Below, one piece after another: positions 46,484-56,463 of a DNA stretch of 61,309 nucleotides (position 1 is its first letter; every line of letters starts with the position of its first letter). The notes below the pieces were generated by a model. It had not been told where the DNA came from, did not search any database, and saw only the letters and a program-made list of their open reading frames with translations. This DNA comes from Acetobacter sp. Its GTDB lineage: Bacteria > Pseudomonadota > Alphaproteobacteria > Acetobacterales > Acetobacteraceae. The stretch lies in the NCBI GenBank assembly GCA_017474285.1, contig JAFVHT010000036.1:1-61309 (forward strand), read 5' to 3'. Both the position numbers and the translations under genes were made by a program.

Positions 46484-48688
46484 TTAATGGGATGTAATCG
46501 CTTGTATTAGCAGAGAGGGCGTTAAAATTTGCGGTAAAATTACTTCTTTTCCTGTTGAAGGAACAAACAAATAAAAGGGAATACCATCACGTCTATGTTG
46601 GTGTAAAAAAGTCGTAATAGCGGGGTTGTGTCGGGTCCAATCACCACGCAGTACAATCACGCCCTTTTGTGTAAGAGCCGCTTTTGTTGAAGGGGCACGG
46701 AATGTAACATGTTCGTTGATAAGGCAGGTAATACACCATGCGGCGGTTATATCAACGAGAACGGGTTTTCCGAGTGCATGTAACGCCTCTAATCGTTGTT
46801 GAGAAAAGGATTCAACACGTGGGCTAGAGACGTTATTGTTGTGTTGTGCGGTAAAGAGAGCTTGTTCTTGTTGGGGTGAGTGAGAGGAAAGTTCGGGCAA
46901 AAGGTATAACGACCCAAGCACACATACAAGAGCCACACCGCGTAATGTCATGAGGAGCCAATACGGTTCGTTATGAGGGAGGCGTTGAACAACGCCATAA
47001 AGCCACGCTGCAAAACCGAGAAGTAATAATCCCGATAAAACGAAAAGGAAAGTTGTGCCCAAAGTTGCGCCCTGTGTTCCTTCTTGTGTTCCCTCAAGCG
47101 TTGCAACCCAAAGAAGCCAAAGACAGCTTGCTAAAAGTGGAAAAGCTAGAAATTGTCGAACATAAATCATCCACGGACCAGGTTTTGGTAAATATTTTGC
47201 GAGGCTGTGCACATAAGCGAGGAGAAGGAACGGTGCCGCCATTCCTGCCCCAAGTGTTATAAAAAGGAAAAGACCAATGAGCGGAGGGGAGGAAAGAGCG
47301 CCTGCTAAAGCAACCCCCATAAAAGGTGCTGTACAGGGGCTGGCAACAAGAACGGCTAATAATCCCGTTGTGACATCGTGCCAAAGTTTATGAGAGGGCG
47401 TAGGCATGCTGACAGAGGGACTTGAGAGGGTAAAAACGCCAAGGAGATTTAACGCAATACCGAAAAAGAGCCAACAGAGAAGAGTGACGAAAAGGGGGGA
47501 TTGAAGTTGAAATCCCCATCCAATATGGGCGCCAAAAGCGCGTAATCCCATAATAAGACTACCAAGAAGGGAAAAACCTATAAGGACACCGCTAGTATAG
47601 CCTAAAGCGGCGCGGCGTTGATAATGTCGCTCTGTATCGTCAGCACGGATAAAAACAAGGGCTTTCATCGCGAGAATAGGAAAAACACAGGGCATGAGAT
47701 TAAGCACAAGCCCTCCCGCAAAGCCGCAAAAGAGTAAGCCTATAAATCTTATTAAATGAGAATGTAAAAAATCGTGTTCTTGTAAAGGGGTCTGTAAAGA
47801 CGCCTGTAGAGAGTGCGGGGCTGTTGTTACGGGGTGGGCCGCGACATTAAAAGCCTCTGTAGAGCCTGAAAACGTTTTGAGAACCAAAACGCCTGTTAAT
47901 ATTTTGTTTTTGGGAAAATCTGTGTCTGGTTTTAGGTGTAAAACAAGCGCACCTTGTGTGAGGGTCGCTTTTTGAGGCGCAGCATTGACGATTTGCCCGC
48001 GTTCTTGTGGGAAGAACCAAGCATGAGTAAAAGTACGAGGGGTAATACCTTGTCCTAAAATGGTGAGAAGACCATCGGGGGTAATGGTTGCCTGATAAGG
48101 GGACGCTTTGGGAGAAGAACGAGCAACCTCATCAAAGAGAGCTACTTGAGAGGAAAGCTGTCGTGTTCCTGTCGGTAATGTAAGCGTAAAATCAGCTTCT
48201 TCTGGAATACAGAGTTGCGCACATACAAGCCAATGGGCATGCGCGTTTAACGTGGTTTCTTGGCGGGGTGTAACGTTTTGTGTCGGTGTAAGAGGCAATA
48301 AAAGAGGGAGGAGCACATCACCCGTATAGGCGTAAGACATAAAAGAGCCTTCACGGATACGAGTAGGCGTTGGCCATAAAATCGTGTTTGTTGTTCCGCT
48401 AAAAGCCCCGTGAGCTGTTATTGTAATCTCGGCAGGGTCTCCCGCATCACCCGGGTTACGCCAATAAGTATGCCATCCTGGCGCTAATTGTAAATGCAGC
48501 CCAACAAGGAGAGGCGTATTCACCGTAATGGTATTTGTATATGTAATAAGGCTGGCGGTTGTGTGTTTGGTGGTAACAAAAGCACTCTCTTTTCCAAAAA
48601 CAGACGGAATAAGGAGAAACCAAAACACAACAAACACAAAAGAGAATAATAATGAGGTTCTTTTGTGCGTTAAAAAAATACCCTTCAA
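46484..48688 (-). CDS. dsbD: Thiol:disulfide interchange protein DsbD
   Basis: DsbD carries electrons from cytosolic thioredoxin to periplasmic Dsb proteins. At 734 residues it has a signal segment, an N-terminal periplasmic domain with C-x-x-x-C (VCAQLCIPEE), a membrane domain of about eight spans with LMPCVFPILAMKALVF and ASPCTAPFMGVALAGAL, and a C-terminal thioredoxin domain with WCITC near 650. All redox cysteines are present. It appears to stand alone. Confidence 0.92.
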   Translation of the reverse strand: MKGIFLTHKRTSLLFSFVFVVFWFLLIPSVFGKESAFVTTKHTTASLITYTNTITVNTPLLVGLHLQLAPGWHTYWRNPGDAGDPAEITITAHGAFSGTTNTILWPTPTRIREGSFMSYAYTGDVLLPLLLPLTPTQNVTPRQETTLNAHAHWLVCAQLCIPEEADFTLTLPTGTRQLSSQVALFDEVARSSPKASPYQATITPDGLLTILGQGITPRTFTHAWFFPQERGQIVNAAPQKATLTQGALVLHLKPDTDFPKNKILTGVLVLKTFSGSTEAFNVAAHPVTTAPHSLQASLQTPLQEHDFLHSHLIRFIGLLFCGFAGGLVLNLMPCVFPILAMKALVFIRADDTERHYQRRAALGYTSGVLIGFSLLGSLIMGLRAFGAHIGWGFQLQSPLFVTLLCWLFFGIALNLLGVFTLSSPSVSMPTPSHKLWHDVTTGLLAVLVASPCTAPFMGVALAGALSSPPLIGLFLFITLGAGMAAPFLLLAYVHSLAKYLPKPGPWMIYVRQFLAFPLLASCLWLLWVATLEGTQEGTQGATLGTTFLFVLSGLLLLGFAAWLYGVVQRLPHNEPYWLLMTLRGVALVCVLGSLYLLPELSSHSPQQEQALFTAQHNNNVSSPRVESFSQQRLEALHALGKPVLVDITAAWCITCLINEHVTFRAPSTKAALTQKGVIVLRGDWTRHNPAITTFLHQHRRDGIPFYLFVPSTGKEVILPQILTPSLLIQAITSH

Positions 48689-48849
48689 AAAACACCCCTA
48701 ACAATATTTTTGCAAATGATTACAACGCGGAAAAATCACGCTTATAGAAGAGACAAAACAGGCAAAAATCATGCCCAATTTTTAAGGAGTCAACACCATT
48801 ATCAAAAAAATTGGGAGTAAAAAGGGGTTTATTAGAGGTAAAAAGAGGT

Positions 48850-49077
48850 TTAATGCTCGTGATCGTTGGCGCCAGAAGAGTCTTGTAAAATAAAGAGACG
48901 TGAGCAATAGGGGCAGACTGTTTGACGCCCGCCAATTTTCAACCAAACACGGGGATGTCCTAATTGCCCTAATCCACCGTCACAAAAGAATTTGCGTGTA
49001 TTGACGTGTAAAGTTTCAATATGCCCTAATTTTGGACGTGGTGTAGGGTTGGTGGGTTGAATGAGGGTTAAAGTCAT
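48850..49077 (-). CDS. CHCC zinc-finger protein (NDUFS6-like)
   Basis: This 75-residue protein has the zf-CHCC ligand set C32, H41, C55, C58 in FFCDGGLGQLGHPRVWLKI and VCPYCSRLF. The mitochondrial relative is complex I accessory subunit NDUFS6, so a link to complex I is possible but only by homology. It is common in alphaproteobacteria as a free-standing gene. Confidence 0.88.
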   Translation of the reverse strand: MTLTLIQPTNPTPRPKLGHIETLHVNTRKFFCDGGLGQLGHPRVWLKIGGRQTVCPYCSRLFILQDSSGANDHEH

Positions 49078-49179
49078 AAGTTTCTCCTTAAAAGACAGGA
49101 AGTGTTATAAGGTACAAAATAAAGTAATATACAAAAGAATTTATACGAGAATTTTATAAAAGCGTTTCGTAAATATTTG

Positions 49180-50439
49180 ATGATCATGTGTTCAAAAGTC
49201 AAAAGAATAAGAGCTATTTTACTCTATCCTCACGTGACGATATACCATTTTTTGATTTCGTGCGTCTTTTATAGCAGGAAACAGCAGCAACAAAACACTT
49301 CTGCGCCCCATATCAGGGCGCCTTATATTCGTGCTCGTTGTACACAAATTTTAGCTTTTGGTTTTTTAGCGTGTTTGCCGGCGTGTACGACACAACTTCC
49401 TCAAGCACCAAAACCACCGGCGCAGTTTCGTCAGGCGGCGGCTTTAATCCCGCCAGATCGTATTTTTTACATGAAAGATGGTGCCCGTATTCCCGCGCGT
49501 GTTTGGGCGGCAAAAAGTGCTACAGGAGGGCATTTACGAGGGGAACGCCCGCGTGCGCTTCTTTTAATGTTACATGGGTTTAATGATAGTCGCGATGCGT
49601 GGGAGACAGTTGCTCCCGTCTTTGTAGCTCATGGGATTACCGTTATCGCGCCCGATCAGCGTGGTTTTGGTGCAGCACCTCAGCGTAGTTATTGGGCAGG
49701 GAGTGCCCGTATGGTCGCAGATGCGCGAGAAGAAGCTCTAACACTCATGCGTGAGAATCCGGGCGTACCCCTTTATTTAGCGGGAGAAAGCATGGGCGGT
49801 GCTATTGTTATGGTGTTAATGGCACAACCTGATGCGCCACCTGTGGCGGGGAGTATTCTTTTAGCGCCTGCGGTTTGGCAGTTGGGTTTTGGGGCAACGA
49901 GTCTTCTTGATGTTATAGCGGCTTTATGCCCTAATGGGGTTGTGACCGGGCGAGAGGTGCATAGGCATGTGTTGGCGAGTGATAATATTTCCGCTTTGAT
50001 TCGTTTATATTATGACCCGTTAAGTTTACGAGGTACGCGATTCATAGCGTTACAAGGGCTTGTACACCTTATGGACCAAGCCGCACGAGCTGCGCTAAAT
50101 TTACATGGTCGTGTTTTATGCTTTTATGGTGGACGTGATCAACTGATTCCTCCGTGGGCGATGGCAGAAGTTTGGCACCGTTTTGGCAAAAATGTACGGC
50201 GCGATTTTTTTTCACAAGGGTATCATTTATTGTTGCGTGATCGTGACCGTTCGCTTGTAGAACAAGATATTCTCTCATGGATGTTTTATCCAGATCGTTT
50301 TCTTCCTTCTGGGGGTGATAATACTGCAAGCGTATGGTTTGCACAAAGGGAAGGAGAAACACATTTAGGGTCGCAGAGCGTGCTATGGTTTCTTCCGGCG
50401 CGATTAGATGCCTTAATAGCCATGAACAAGCAGGGCTAG
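49180..50439 (+). CDS. Lipoprotein-like alpha/beta hydrolase (lysophospholipase type)
   Basis: The hydrolase has HGFNDSRDAW (oxyanion), GESMGG nucleophile Ser, and a later Asp (GGRDQLIPP) and His (QGYHLLLRD). It belongs to the Hydrolase_4 group with monoacylglycerol lipases and lysophospholipases. A hydrophobic segment FGFLACLPACTT resembles a lipobox but sits about 60-70 residues in, unusually far, so the true start may be later than ATG 49180. No internal Met or strong ribosome site resolves this. Confidence 0.8.
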   Translation: MIMCSKVKRIRAILLYPHVTIYHFLISCVFYSRKQQQQNTSAPHIRAPYIRARCTQILAFGFLACLPACTTQLPQAPKPPAQFRQAAALIPPDRIFYMKDGARIPARVWAAKSATGGHLRGERPRALLLMLHGFNDSRDAWETVAPVFVAHGITVIAPDQRGFGAAPQRSYWAGSARMVADAREEALTLMRENPGVPLYLAGESMGGAIVMVLMAQPDAPPVAGSILLAPAVWQLGFGATSLLDVIAALCPNGVVTGREVHRHVLASDNISALIRLYYDPLSLRGTRFIALQGLVHLMDQAARAALNLHGRVLCFYGGRDQLIPPWAMAEVWHRFGKNVRRDFFSQGYHLLLRDRDRSLVEQDILSWMFYPDRFLPSGGDNTASVWFAQREGETHLGSQSVLWFLPARLDALIAMNKQG

Positions 50440-50495
50440 AGGGTTCTTACTCTTTTATTTTTTTTTTTATATGTTAGAATAAACGAGGGTTTTAG

Positions 50496-50572
50496 GGACT
50501 CGTAGCTCAGTTGGATAGAGCGTTGCCCTCCGAAGGCAAAGGTCGAAGGTTCGAATCCTTTCGAGTCCGCCA
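50496..50572 (+). tRNA. trnR: tRNA-Arg (CCG)
   Basis: Acceptor GGACTCG pairs with CGAGTCC. The anticodon stem TTGCC/GGCAA encloses CTCCGAA, anticodon CCG. The T-arm is GAAGGTTCGAATCCTTT. The 3' GCCA is encoded. Confidence 0.97.
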
Positions 50573-50644
50573 TAATAGTGATGGATAACCATAAGCATGA
50601 ATAGGCGAAAGGCTTTAGACTATTAGAGAAATAGAGGTGTTGTT

Positions 50645-52312
50645 ATGGAAAAAAAGAATTTAGCCCTACCCGGGGAAGTTGTGGACGCTGGTTTTTGGAA
50701 GCAATATTTAAACGATATAAGTAGCGGTTGTTCTGTACTCCAACAAGATAGAACTGTTGATGAAGCGTTGGGTTTATGTGCTGCTGATCCCGTTAAAACC
50801 GATGAAATGGAAAGGCTTCTTGATACGATTCTTGATAATATTTTAGAACGAGAATGGCCAAAAACAACATTTACAGGGCGTCCACGTCCCGGCTTAGATG
50901 CGGCACGGCAAAAAATAGCGAAGCTTTTGCATGCAGGGTTGCAGGGTATTCGTATTATGGCGCATCAGGCAGCGTTAGAAAATGGGCGTGAGGAAAAAAA
51001 AGAAACAAAAAAAGCACCTGTTCTACAAGAGGCGGGGTTGCACGAAATTGTTGAGGGTATAGCTGCAATCGGGGCTGCTGACCTCAATTACAGAATCCCG
51101 CCCCATCAGCCTGCAGAGTTTGAAGAACTTTGTAATGATTTTAATGTGACCATAGAAACCCTCCAAGGCACGTTACGGGTCGTCAATGGCAATACACAAA
51201 ATTTGGTGACGGGATCTGGCGAAATCGAACGGGCGGCTATTGATTTAGCAAAACGTTCTGAAGATCAGGCAAAAAGTTTGGAAGAATCAGCTGCTGCGAT
51301 TAACCAGCTTTCAGGTTCGGTTCAAAGTACAGCAGACACGGCAAAACAAGTGCAAAACATTGTTCAAACGACAGAGAAAAATCTTCTCGAATCGCGTAAT
51401 GTGATGAATAAAACCGTTGAGACAATGCAGGGTATTCGGGAATCTTCAGGAAAAATCGAAAATATTAGTAGAACGATTAACGATATTGCCTTTCAGACAA
51501 ATATTCTTGCTTTGAATGCAAGTGTTGAAGCTGCAAGGGCGGGCGATGTTGGACGTGGGTTTTCTGTGGTTGCGACGGAAGTCAGGGCATTGGCAGAACG
51601 GACAGCCGATGCCGCTAAGGAAATTCGTCAACTCGTGAGCGTTGCGGGAGCAGAAATTGAAAATGGTACAAAAACTGTTGGGGAAAGCCAAGAAACATTA
51701 GAGACCATTATTAGCAATGTGGGGGAAATCAATAATCTTGCTTTGAATGTTTCCTCTGCTGTGCAACAACAATCCGTTGCCTTGCAACAAATTAACAATT
51801 CTATTTCTGACCTTGATCGGATCACGCAACGTAATGCCTCTATGTCGGGTGAAACGGTGGACATGGTTAAGAAATTTTCTTTGGCAACGGATCAGTTGAG
51901 TGCTTTTCTTTGTCAGTTTGACGGGGTTAAAGAAAGACCACCTATTGATCCGGGTGTTGTGGATCTTAACTCAGCTTTGGTGGCTCATGCGGAATGGAAA
52001 GCAAAATTACGGGTTGCTATTGAACGCCATCAACAGTTAGATAGCGGCACAATTCGCAAAGATAATTGTTGTGTTTTAGGAAAGTGGATTTATGGCACGG
52101 CACAAGTGCAACACCCCGATATGCCAGAAGTGGAAGCATGTCGCCGATTTCATGCTCAGTTCCATCAAGAAGCCGCGAATGTGGCTGAGGTGATCAACGC
52201 TGGTCGCTATCATGAGGCAGAAGAAATGTTAAAGGTAAGAACGCCTTATTCTGAAGCTTCCCGTAAAACTTGCGGTGCGATTATGCATCTGAAAGAGGCT
52301 TTGGGTTTGTAA
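50645..52312 (+). CDS. Soluble chemoreceptor with CZB zinc-binding domain
   Basis: The 555-residue protein has the methyl-accepting signalling domain (about 195-430), with the conserved hairpin tip INDIAFQTNILALNASVEAA then RAGDVGRGFSVVA. The C-terminal CZB domain (about 440-555) carries HAEWK, CCVLGKWIYG and CRRFHAQFHQEA, matching the His/Cys zinc ligands of that family. No hydrophobic span is present, so it is cytosolic, like TlpD-type receptors. The N-terminal 130 residues are unassigned. A GAGGTG site precedes the ATG, and a terminator follows. No che genes are in the window. Confidence 0.9.
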   Translation: MEKKNLALPGEVVDAGFWKQYLNDISSGCSVLQQDRTVDEALGLCAADPVKTDEMERLLDTILDNILEREWPKTTFTGRPRPGLDAARQKIAKLLHAGLQGIRIMAHQAALENGREEKKETKKAPVLQEAGLHEIVEGIAAIGAADLNYRIPPHQPAEFEELCNDFNVTIETLQGTLRVVNGNTQNLVTGSGEIERAAIDLAKRSEDQAKSLEESAAAINQLSGSVQSTADTAKQVQNIVQTTEKNLLESRNVMNKTVETMQGIRESSGKIENISRTINDIAFQTNILALNASVEAARAGDVGRGFSVVATEVRALAERTADAAKEIRQLVSVAGAEIENGTKTVGESQETLETIISNVGEINNLALNVSSAVQQQSVALQQINNSISDLDRITQRNASMSGETVDMVKKFSLATDQLSAFLCQFDGVKERPPIDPGVVDLNSALVAHAEWKAKLRVAIERHQQLDSGTIRKDNCCVLGKWIYGTAQVQHPDMPEVEACRRFHAQFHQEAANVAEVINAGRYHEAEEMLKVRTPYSEASRKTCGAIMHLKEALGL

Positions 52313-52341
52313 CATTGGGCTGGTAATAGCTGAGAAATGAG

Positions 52342-52379
52342 AAGTGTTAGGGAGGTAAAGCCTAACACTTTTTGTTTTT
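52342..52379 (+). terminator. Terminator after the chemoreceptor gene
   Basis: A 10-bp perfect stem (52342-52351 with 52361-52370) has a 9-base loop and is followed by TTTGTTTTTA. The next gene starts just beyond it at 52396. Confidence 0.8.
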
Positions 52380-52395
52380 AATGATGGAGTTTTTT

Positions 52396-53214
52396 ATGTC
52401 TTTGAAAAAATTATTATGTCTTGCAGTGGTTTTTATGTTTTTGCCTTTGACGCAGGTTTTCGCAGATGAGTGTCAAGGTCTTGTGATTAAGGATATTCCG
52501 CCCAATCAAGGAGAGGGTACGCCTCCTAATGGTGTGAAACAATGGACGGTTATTGACCAACTTCATGGCGATACGAGTAATAAAGAGGGCGTTCCTCTTA
52601 CTTACGCTGTGCATGGGGGATATGTTTATCCAGCGGATCATATTAAATTACTCAATTGCACTATTCAAAAGTTAAGTGCTCAAGAAATTAACGAAATTGA
52701 GCAACAATATGCACAATTAGGAATAAAAGACCGCGATATATTGCGTTACAGGCTTAAACTCGATAACACAGCACAAAATGCCGATAATATTCTTATTCAA
52801 GCTCTAGAAGATCGTCTTTCACGATTAGGGTTTTGTTCGGCCTGTGCGAGTAGTGCGGCCTATGCGTATGTTAAAATTGCCTCCCCGAAATGTGTTCAAT
52901 GGATGGGGAACTTTCTTAAAACAGCCTCATCTCAGAAAGAAATAACAGTGTCTGATGTGCCTGATGGTGTGTGTAATGTACCGAATTCAGCGTGGGGAAG
53001 TGATGGAAATGGTGATCTTTCAAGTAAAATTCAAAAAATGAGACAGAAGCTCTTACAAGATGGACTTTCTGAAATAGTCGCTGATCGTGCTGTGTTTAAT
53101 GATATTAAAGACCCATCTACAGCATGTGGTCTTTTAGTCAAAAGAGCTATTAACGGTGATCAAGCCGCTGTGTCGCTGATTGGCACAACGTCTCTTTGTA
53201 GCGTATCACGTTAG
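52396..53214 (+). CDS. Secreted hypothetical protein with paired cysteines
   Basis: From ATG 52396 (GGAG upstream) the product is 272 residues with a signal peptide MSLKKLLCLAVVFMFLPLTQ ending near VFA-DE. The mature protein has about eight to nine Cys, including CSAC and C-x-n pairs, suggesting disulfides in the periplasm. The middle is helical and charged (LSAQEINEIEQQYAQLG). I recognise no family. A terminator hairpin lies directly before and another after, so it is its own transcript. Confidence 0.65.
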   Translation: MSLKKLLCLAVVFMFLPLTQVFADECQGLVIKDIPPNQGEGTPPNGVKQWTVIDQLHGDTSNKEGVPLTYAVHGGYVYPADHIKLLNCTIQKLSAQEINEIEQQYAQLGIKDRDILRYRLKLDNTAQNADNILIQALEDRLSRLGFCSACASSAAYAYVKIASPKCVQWMGNFLKTASSQKEITVSDVPDGVCNVPNSAWGSDGNGDLSSKIQKMRQKLLQDGLSEIVADRAVFNDIKDPSTACGLLVKRAINGDQAAVSLIGTTSLCSVSR

Positions 53215-53237
53215 AAAACCCAAAACTCAAAGAATTT

Positions 53238-53275
53238 ACACGCCTCTTTAGAGTCAAAGGGGCGTGTTTTTATTT
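53238..53275 (+). terminator. Terminator after the secreted protein
   Basis: A 12-bp stem (53238-53249 with 53256-53267, one wobble) is followed by TTTTATTT. Confidence 0.8.
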
Positions 53276-53401
53276 AAGGGTAAGTGCCTTATTATAAAGA
53301 CGTTAAAAGAGAAAATTTCTTTGACAGAAAAGTGAGTAAGACAATAAAAAAACGCGTACACTTTTGAAGAGAAAGCAAAACGCGTTAAAATAATCTATTA
53401 T

Positions 53402-53476
53402 TGGAGCGGGCGATGGGATTCGAACCCACGACACCAACCTTGGCAAGGTTGTACTCTACCCCTGAGCTACGCCCGC
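53402..53476 (-). tRNA. trnG: tRNA-Gly (GCC)
   Basis: On the minus strand acceptor GCGGGCG pairs with CGCCCGC. The anticodon stem CAACC/GGTTG encloses TTGCCAA, anticodon GCC. The T-arm is GTGGGTTCGAATCCCAT and CCA is encoded. Confidence 0.97.
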
Positions 53477-53691
53477 ACTGAATATCCTCTTTTTACGAGA
53501 GATAGAGAGAAAATGCAAGAGGAAAAATACCAAAATATGAATAAAATAACAAAACGCAAAAAATATATCCTTTTAGAATCCTTTTATCGTAATCTGTTTT
53601 TTATTAGGTAAAAACCCTAAAAGCCTTTATTGGAACGGGCAAGAAATTTACTCAAATCGGATAAAATCAGATTAAAAAAAGAAAAATTGTT

Positions 53692-55761
53692 ATGACGTCC
53701 TCTTTATTCCGTTCATTGTATCATCAAGGATTTGTACGGGTTGCAACGTGTACGGTACCCGTTACTTTGGCGGATCCACTTCAAAATATAAAACACGTGT
53801 TAGAAGTGGTTGAACATTGTGATCAAGAAGAGGTTTTGCTGTGCGTTTTTCAAGAACTCGGCTTAACAGGCTATTCTCTTGAAGATCTTTTTCATCAAGA
53901 GGTGTTATTAAACGCTGTCAAAATTGCTTTAGAAAAATTGGTAAAAGCAACGGAAAAACGCCGTCCGATTATCGTCGTTGGAGCGCCGTTGGTGCATCGT
54001 AGTGCCTTGTATAATTGTGCTGTTGTGGTGCATCGCGGGCATATTTTAGGGATTGTGCCGAAAACCTATTTACCCGGTTATCGGGAGTTTTACGAACCAC
54101 GTTATTTTACTTCTGGTGGGGCTATTAAGGGGCAAAGCCTTTCTCTTTGTGGGGAAAATGTGCCTTTTGGGGTAGATTTATTATTTGAATCTCAGGATAG
54201 TTCAGGATTTTGTCTTGGGGTTGAACTTTGCGAAGATGTTTGGGTTCCTATTCCGCCTTCATCAGCTATGGCTGTGGCAGGGGCAACAGTGCTGGCTAAT
54301 CTCTCGGCGAGTAATAGTACCATCGGAAAAGCCGAAACGCGGGCGATGCTGTGCCGTTCACATTCTGCGCGGTGTGTTTCTGCCTATCTTTACGCAACAG
54401 CGGGAGAGGGAGAGTCGAGTACAGATTTAGCGTGGGATGGTCAAACCGCTATTTTTGAAAATGGTCAGCTTTTGGCACAAAGTGATTCATTTCCAACGGG
54501 AGCACGTGCGCTTATAGCCGATGTGGATATAACCCTTTTACGGCAAGAACGTTTACGGCGGGGGGGATTTAATGATGTCTCTCCAGAAAACGATTCATGG
54601 CGCCGTATAGGCGTACAACTTGCCCAAAAACTAGAAAAAGAACGAGAGAAAACACCTAAAAAAGCCGCTATAGATTTACGGAGACCGCTTTTACGTTTTC
54701 CTTTTATGGCTACCGCACGTGAGTCGTTAGAAATGGAATGTTTAGAGGCGTTTTCGATTCAAGTCGCGGCGCTAAAACAAAGGCTTTTAACCTGTGGCGC
54801 GCGCTCTATGGTTATCGGAGTTTCTGGCGGGCTAGATTCAACACATGCTTTATTGGTTGCTGTGCGAACGGCAGAGAGTTTAGGGTGGTCCCGTCAAGCA
54901 GTATTAGGCTATACCATGCCCGGTTTTGGGACAACAGAAACAACAAAAACAAACGCGACCGCTTTAATGGAAGAACTCGGTATTTGTGCCCATACATTAG
55001 ATATTCGCCCTACGGCGGAGGTGATGTTGCGTGAAATGGGGCATCCTTTTGCTTCAGGAAAACCCGTCTACGATATAACTTTTGAAAATGTACAAGCCGG
55101 TTTACGAACAGATTTTTTATTTCGTCTTGCGAACCAATATCATGGCATTGTGATTGGTACCGGCGATTTGTCAGAGTTAGCTCTTGGGTGGTGTACTTAT
55201 GGTGTCGGCGACCAAATGGCACATTATAGTGTTAATGCAGGGTTGCCCAAAACCTTTATACAAAGCCTTGTGCGCTGGTGTAGTACAACAGACTATTTTA
55301 CGCCCGCTGTGCGGGAACGATTACACGCCGTTTTACAAACAGAAATTTCCCCTGAATTAGTCCCTGTAGGAGAAAAAGGTAACCAACGGACAGAAGATAT
55401 TATTGGTCCGTATGCTTTGCATGATTTTACACTTTACTACGTGTTACGATACGGATTTTCGCCAACCCGTATTGCTTTTATGGCAGAACAGGCGTGGCAC
55501 GATGTCCATAAAGGAGAATGGCCTTATGGTTTTCCTGACCATGAAAAACGCGCTTACCATTTGGCAGAAATTCGCCATTGGCTTAAAATCTTTCTCCAAC
55601 GCTTTTTTACAACAAGCCAATTTAAGCGTTCAGCTTTGCCGAATGCCCCAAAAATCATGGCCGCAGGGAGCCTTTCTCCTCGGGGGGATTGGCGTGTGCC
55701 GTCAGATACTCAGGCACGTTTGTGGCTTGAGGATTTAGAAAATCATGTTCCACAAGGTTAA
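53692..55761 (+). CDS. nadE: Glutamine-dependent NAD+ synthetase
   Basis: NadE amidates deamido-NAD using ammonia released from glutamine. The N-terminal nitrilase-like glutaminase (about 1-310) has FQELGLTGYS (Glu), PKTYLPGYREFYE (Lys) and GVELCEDVW (Cys). The C-terminal synthetase has GVSGGLDSTHALLVAV (PP-loop) near 375. The 689-residue length matches the long bacterial form. It contains a G7 run near 54560. It has no clear ribosome site. hisB follows about 80 bases later. Confidence 0.95.
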   Translation: MTSSLFRSLYHQGFVRVATCTVPVTLADPLQNIKHVLEVVEHCDQEEVLLCVFQELGLTGYSLEDLFHQEVLLNAVKIALEKLVKATEKRRPIIVVGAPLVHRSALYNCAVVVHRGHILGIVPKTYLPGYREFYEPRYFTSGGAIKGQSLSLCGENVPFGVDLLFESQDSSGFCLGVELCEDVWVPIPPSSAMAVAGATVLANLSASNSTIGKAETRAMLCRSHSARCVSAYLYATAGEGESSTDLAWDGQTAIFENGQLLAQSDSFPTGARALIADVDITLLRQERLRRGGFNDVSPENDSWRRIGVQLAQKLEKEREKTPKKAAIDLRRPLLRFPFMATARESLEMECLEAFSIQVAALKQRLLTCGARSMVIGVSGGLDSTHALLVAVRTAESLGWSRQAVLGYTMPGFGTTETTKTNATALMEELGICAHTLDIRPTAEVMLREMGHPFASGKPVYDITFENVQAGLRTDFLFRLANQYHGIVIGTGDLSELALGWCTYGVGDQMAHYSVNAGLPKTFIQSLVRWCSTTDYFTPAVRERLHAVLQTEISPELVPVGEKGNQRTEDIIGPYALHDFTLYYVLRYGFSPTRIAFMAEQAWHDVHKGEWPYGFPDHEKRAYHLAEIRHWLKIFLQRFFTTSQFKRSALPNAPKIMAAGSLSPRGDWRVPSDTQARLWLEDLENHVPQG

Positions 55762-55841
55762 AAATGGGTTAAAAATAGGCTAAAACAAGTTAAGAATGGT
55801 AAGATCTAAAAAAATTTGGTCAATTGAGGAAAGAGGGATTT

Positions 55842-56438
55842 ATGACAGCGTTACGCCAAGCCGTCGCACAGCGTACAACAAAAGAAACGGACATCGTTGT
55901 GACATTAAACCTTGATGGTTCGGGTGTTGCGCGTATTACAACAGGTATCGGTTTTTTTGACCATATGCTGACAACCTTTGCTAAGCATGCCTTATGTGAT
56001 CTTGAGATCAACGCGCGTGGGGATCTTCATATTGACGGGCACCATACCGTAGAAGATACGGGGATTGTTTTAGGACAAGCCTTGCGCCAAGCCTTAGGGG
56101 AAAAAAAAGGTGTGATGCGCTTTGGTCATGCGCTTGTTCCTTTAGATGAGGCTTTGTGTACAGCCGTTGTAGATCTTTCAGGGCGCCCATTTTTAGCATT
56201 TGATATGCCTATGACCTGTCATCGTATTGGTGAACTTGATACCGAATTGATTGAGGAATTTTTTCGTGCTTTAGCTATGTCGGCATTGATGACTGTACAC
56301 ATTAGAAAAGAGGCAGGGCATAACACCCATCATATTATAGAGGCGGGTTTTAAGGCTTTTGCTCGCGCTTTACGTATGGCGGTAGAGTTAGACCCTCGCG
56401 TAGAAGAAACAGTGCCCTCAACAAAAGGCGTTTTATAA
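55842..56438 (+). CDS. hisB: Imidazoleglycerol-phosphate dehydratase
   Basis: HisB catalyses the sixth step of histidine synthesis. GIGFFDHMLTTFAKHALCDL, DGHHTVEDTGIVLGQAL and KEAGHNTHHIIEAGFKAFAR are the metal-binding signatures. ATG 55842 follows AGAGGGA; the frame opens earlier, but this start fits the 198-residue family length. It is the first gene of hisBHAFE. Confidence 0.96.
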   Translation: MTALRQAVAQRTTKETDIVVTLNLDGSGVARITTGIGFFDHMLTTFAKHALCDLEINARGDLHIDGHHTVEDTGIVLGQALRQALGEKKGVMRFGHALVPLDEALCTAVVDLSGRPFLAFDMPMTCHRIGELDTELIEEFFRALAMSALMTVHIRKEAGHNTHHIIEAGFKAFARALRMAVELDPRVEETVPSTKGVL

Positions 56439-56463
56439 GAGACGCTTACGCTATGGTGACAAA

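Noticed and set aside
50449..50470. Long T run before tRNA-Arg
   Set aside because: No stem precedes it, so it is not a clear terminator. It may simply be AT-rich spacer.
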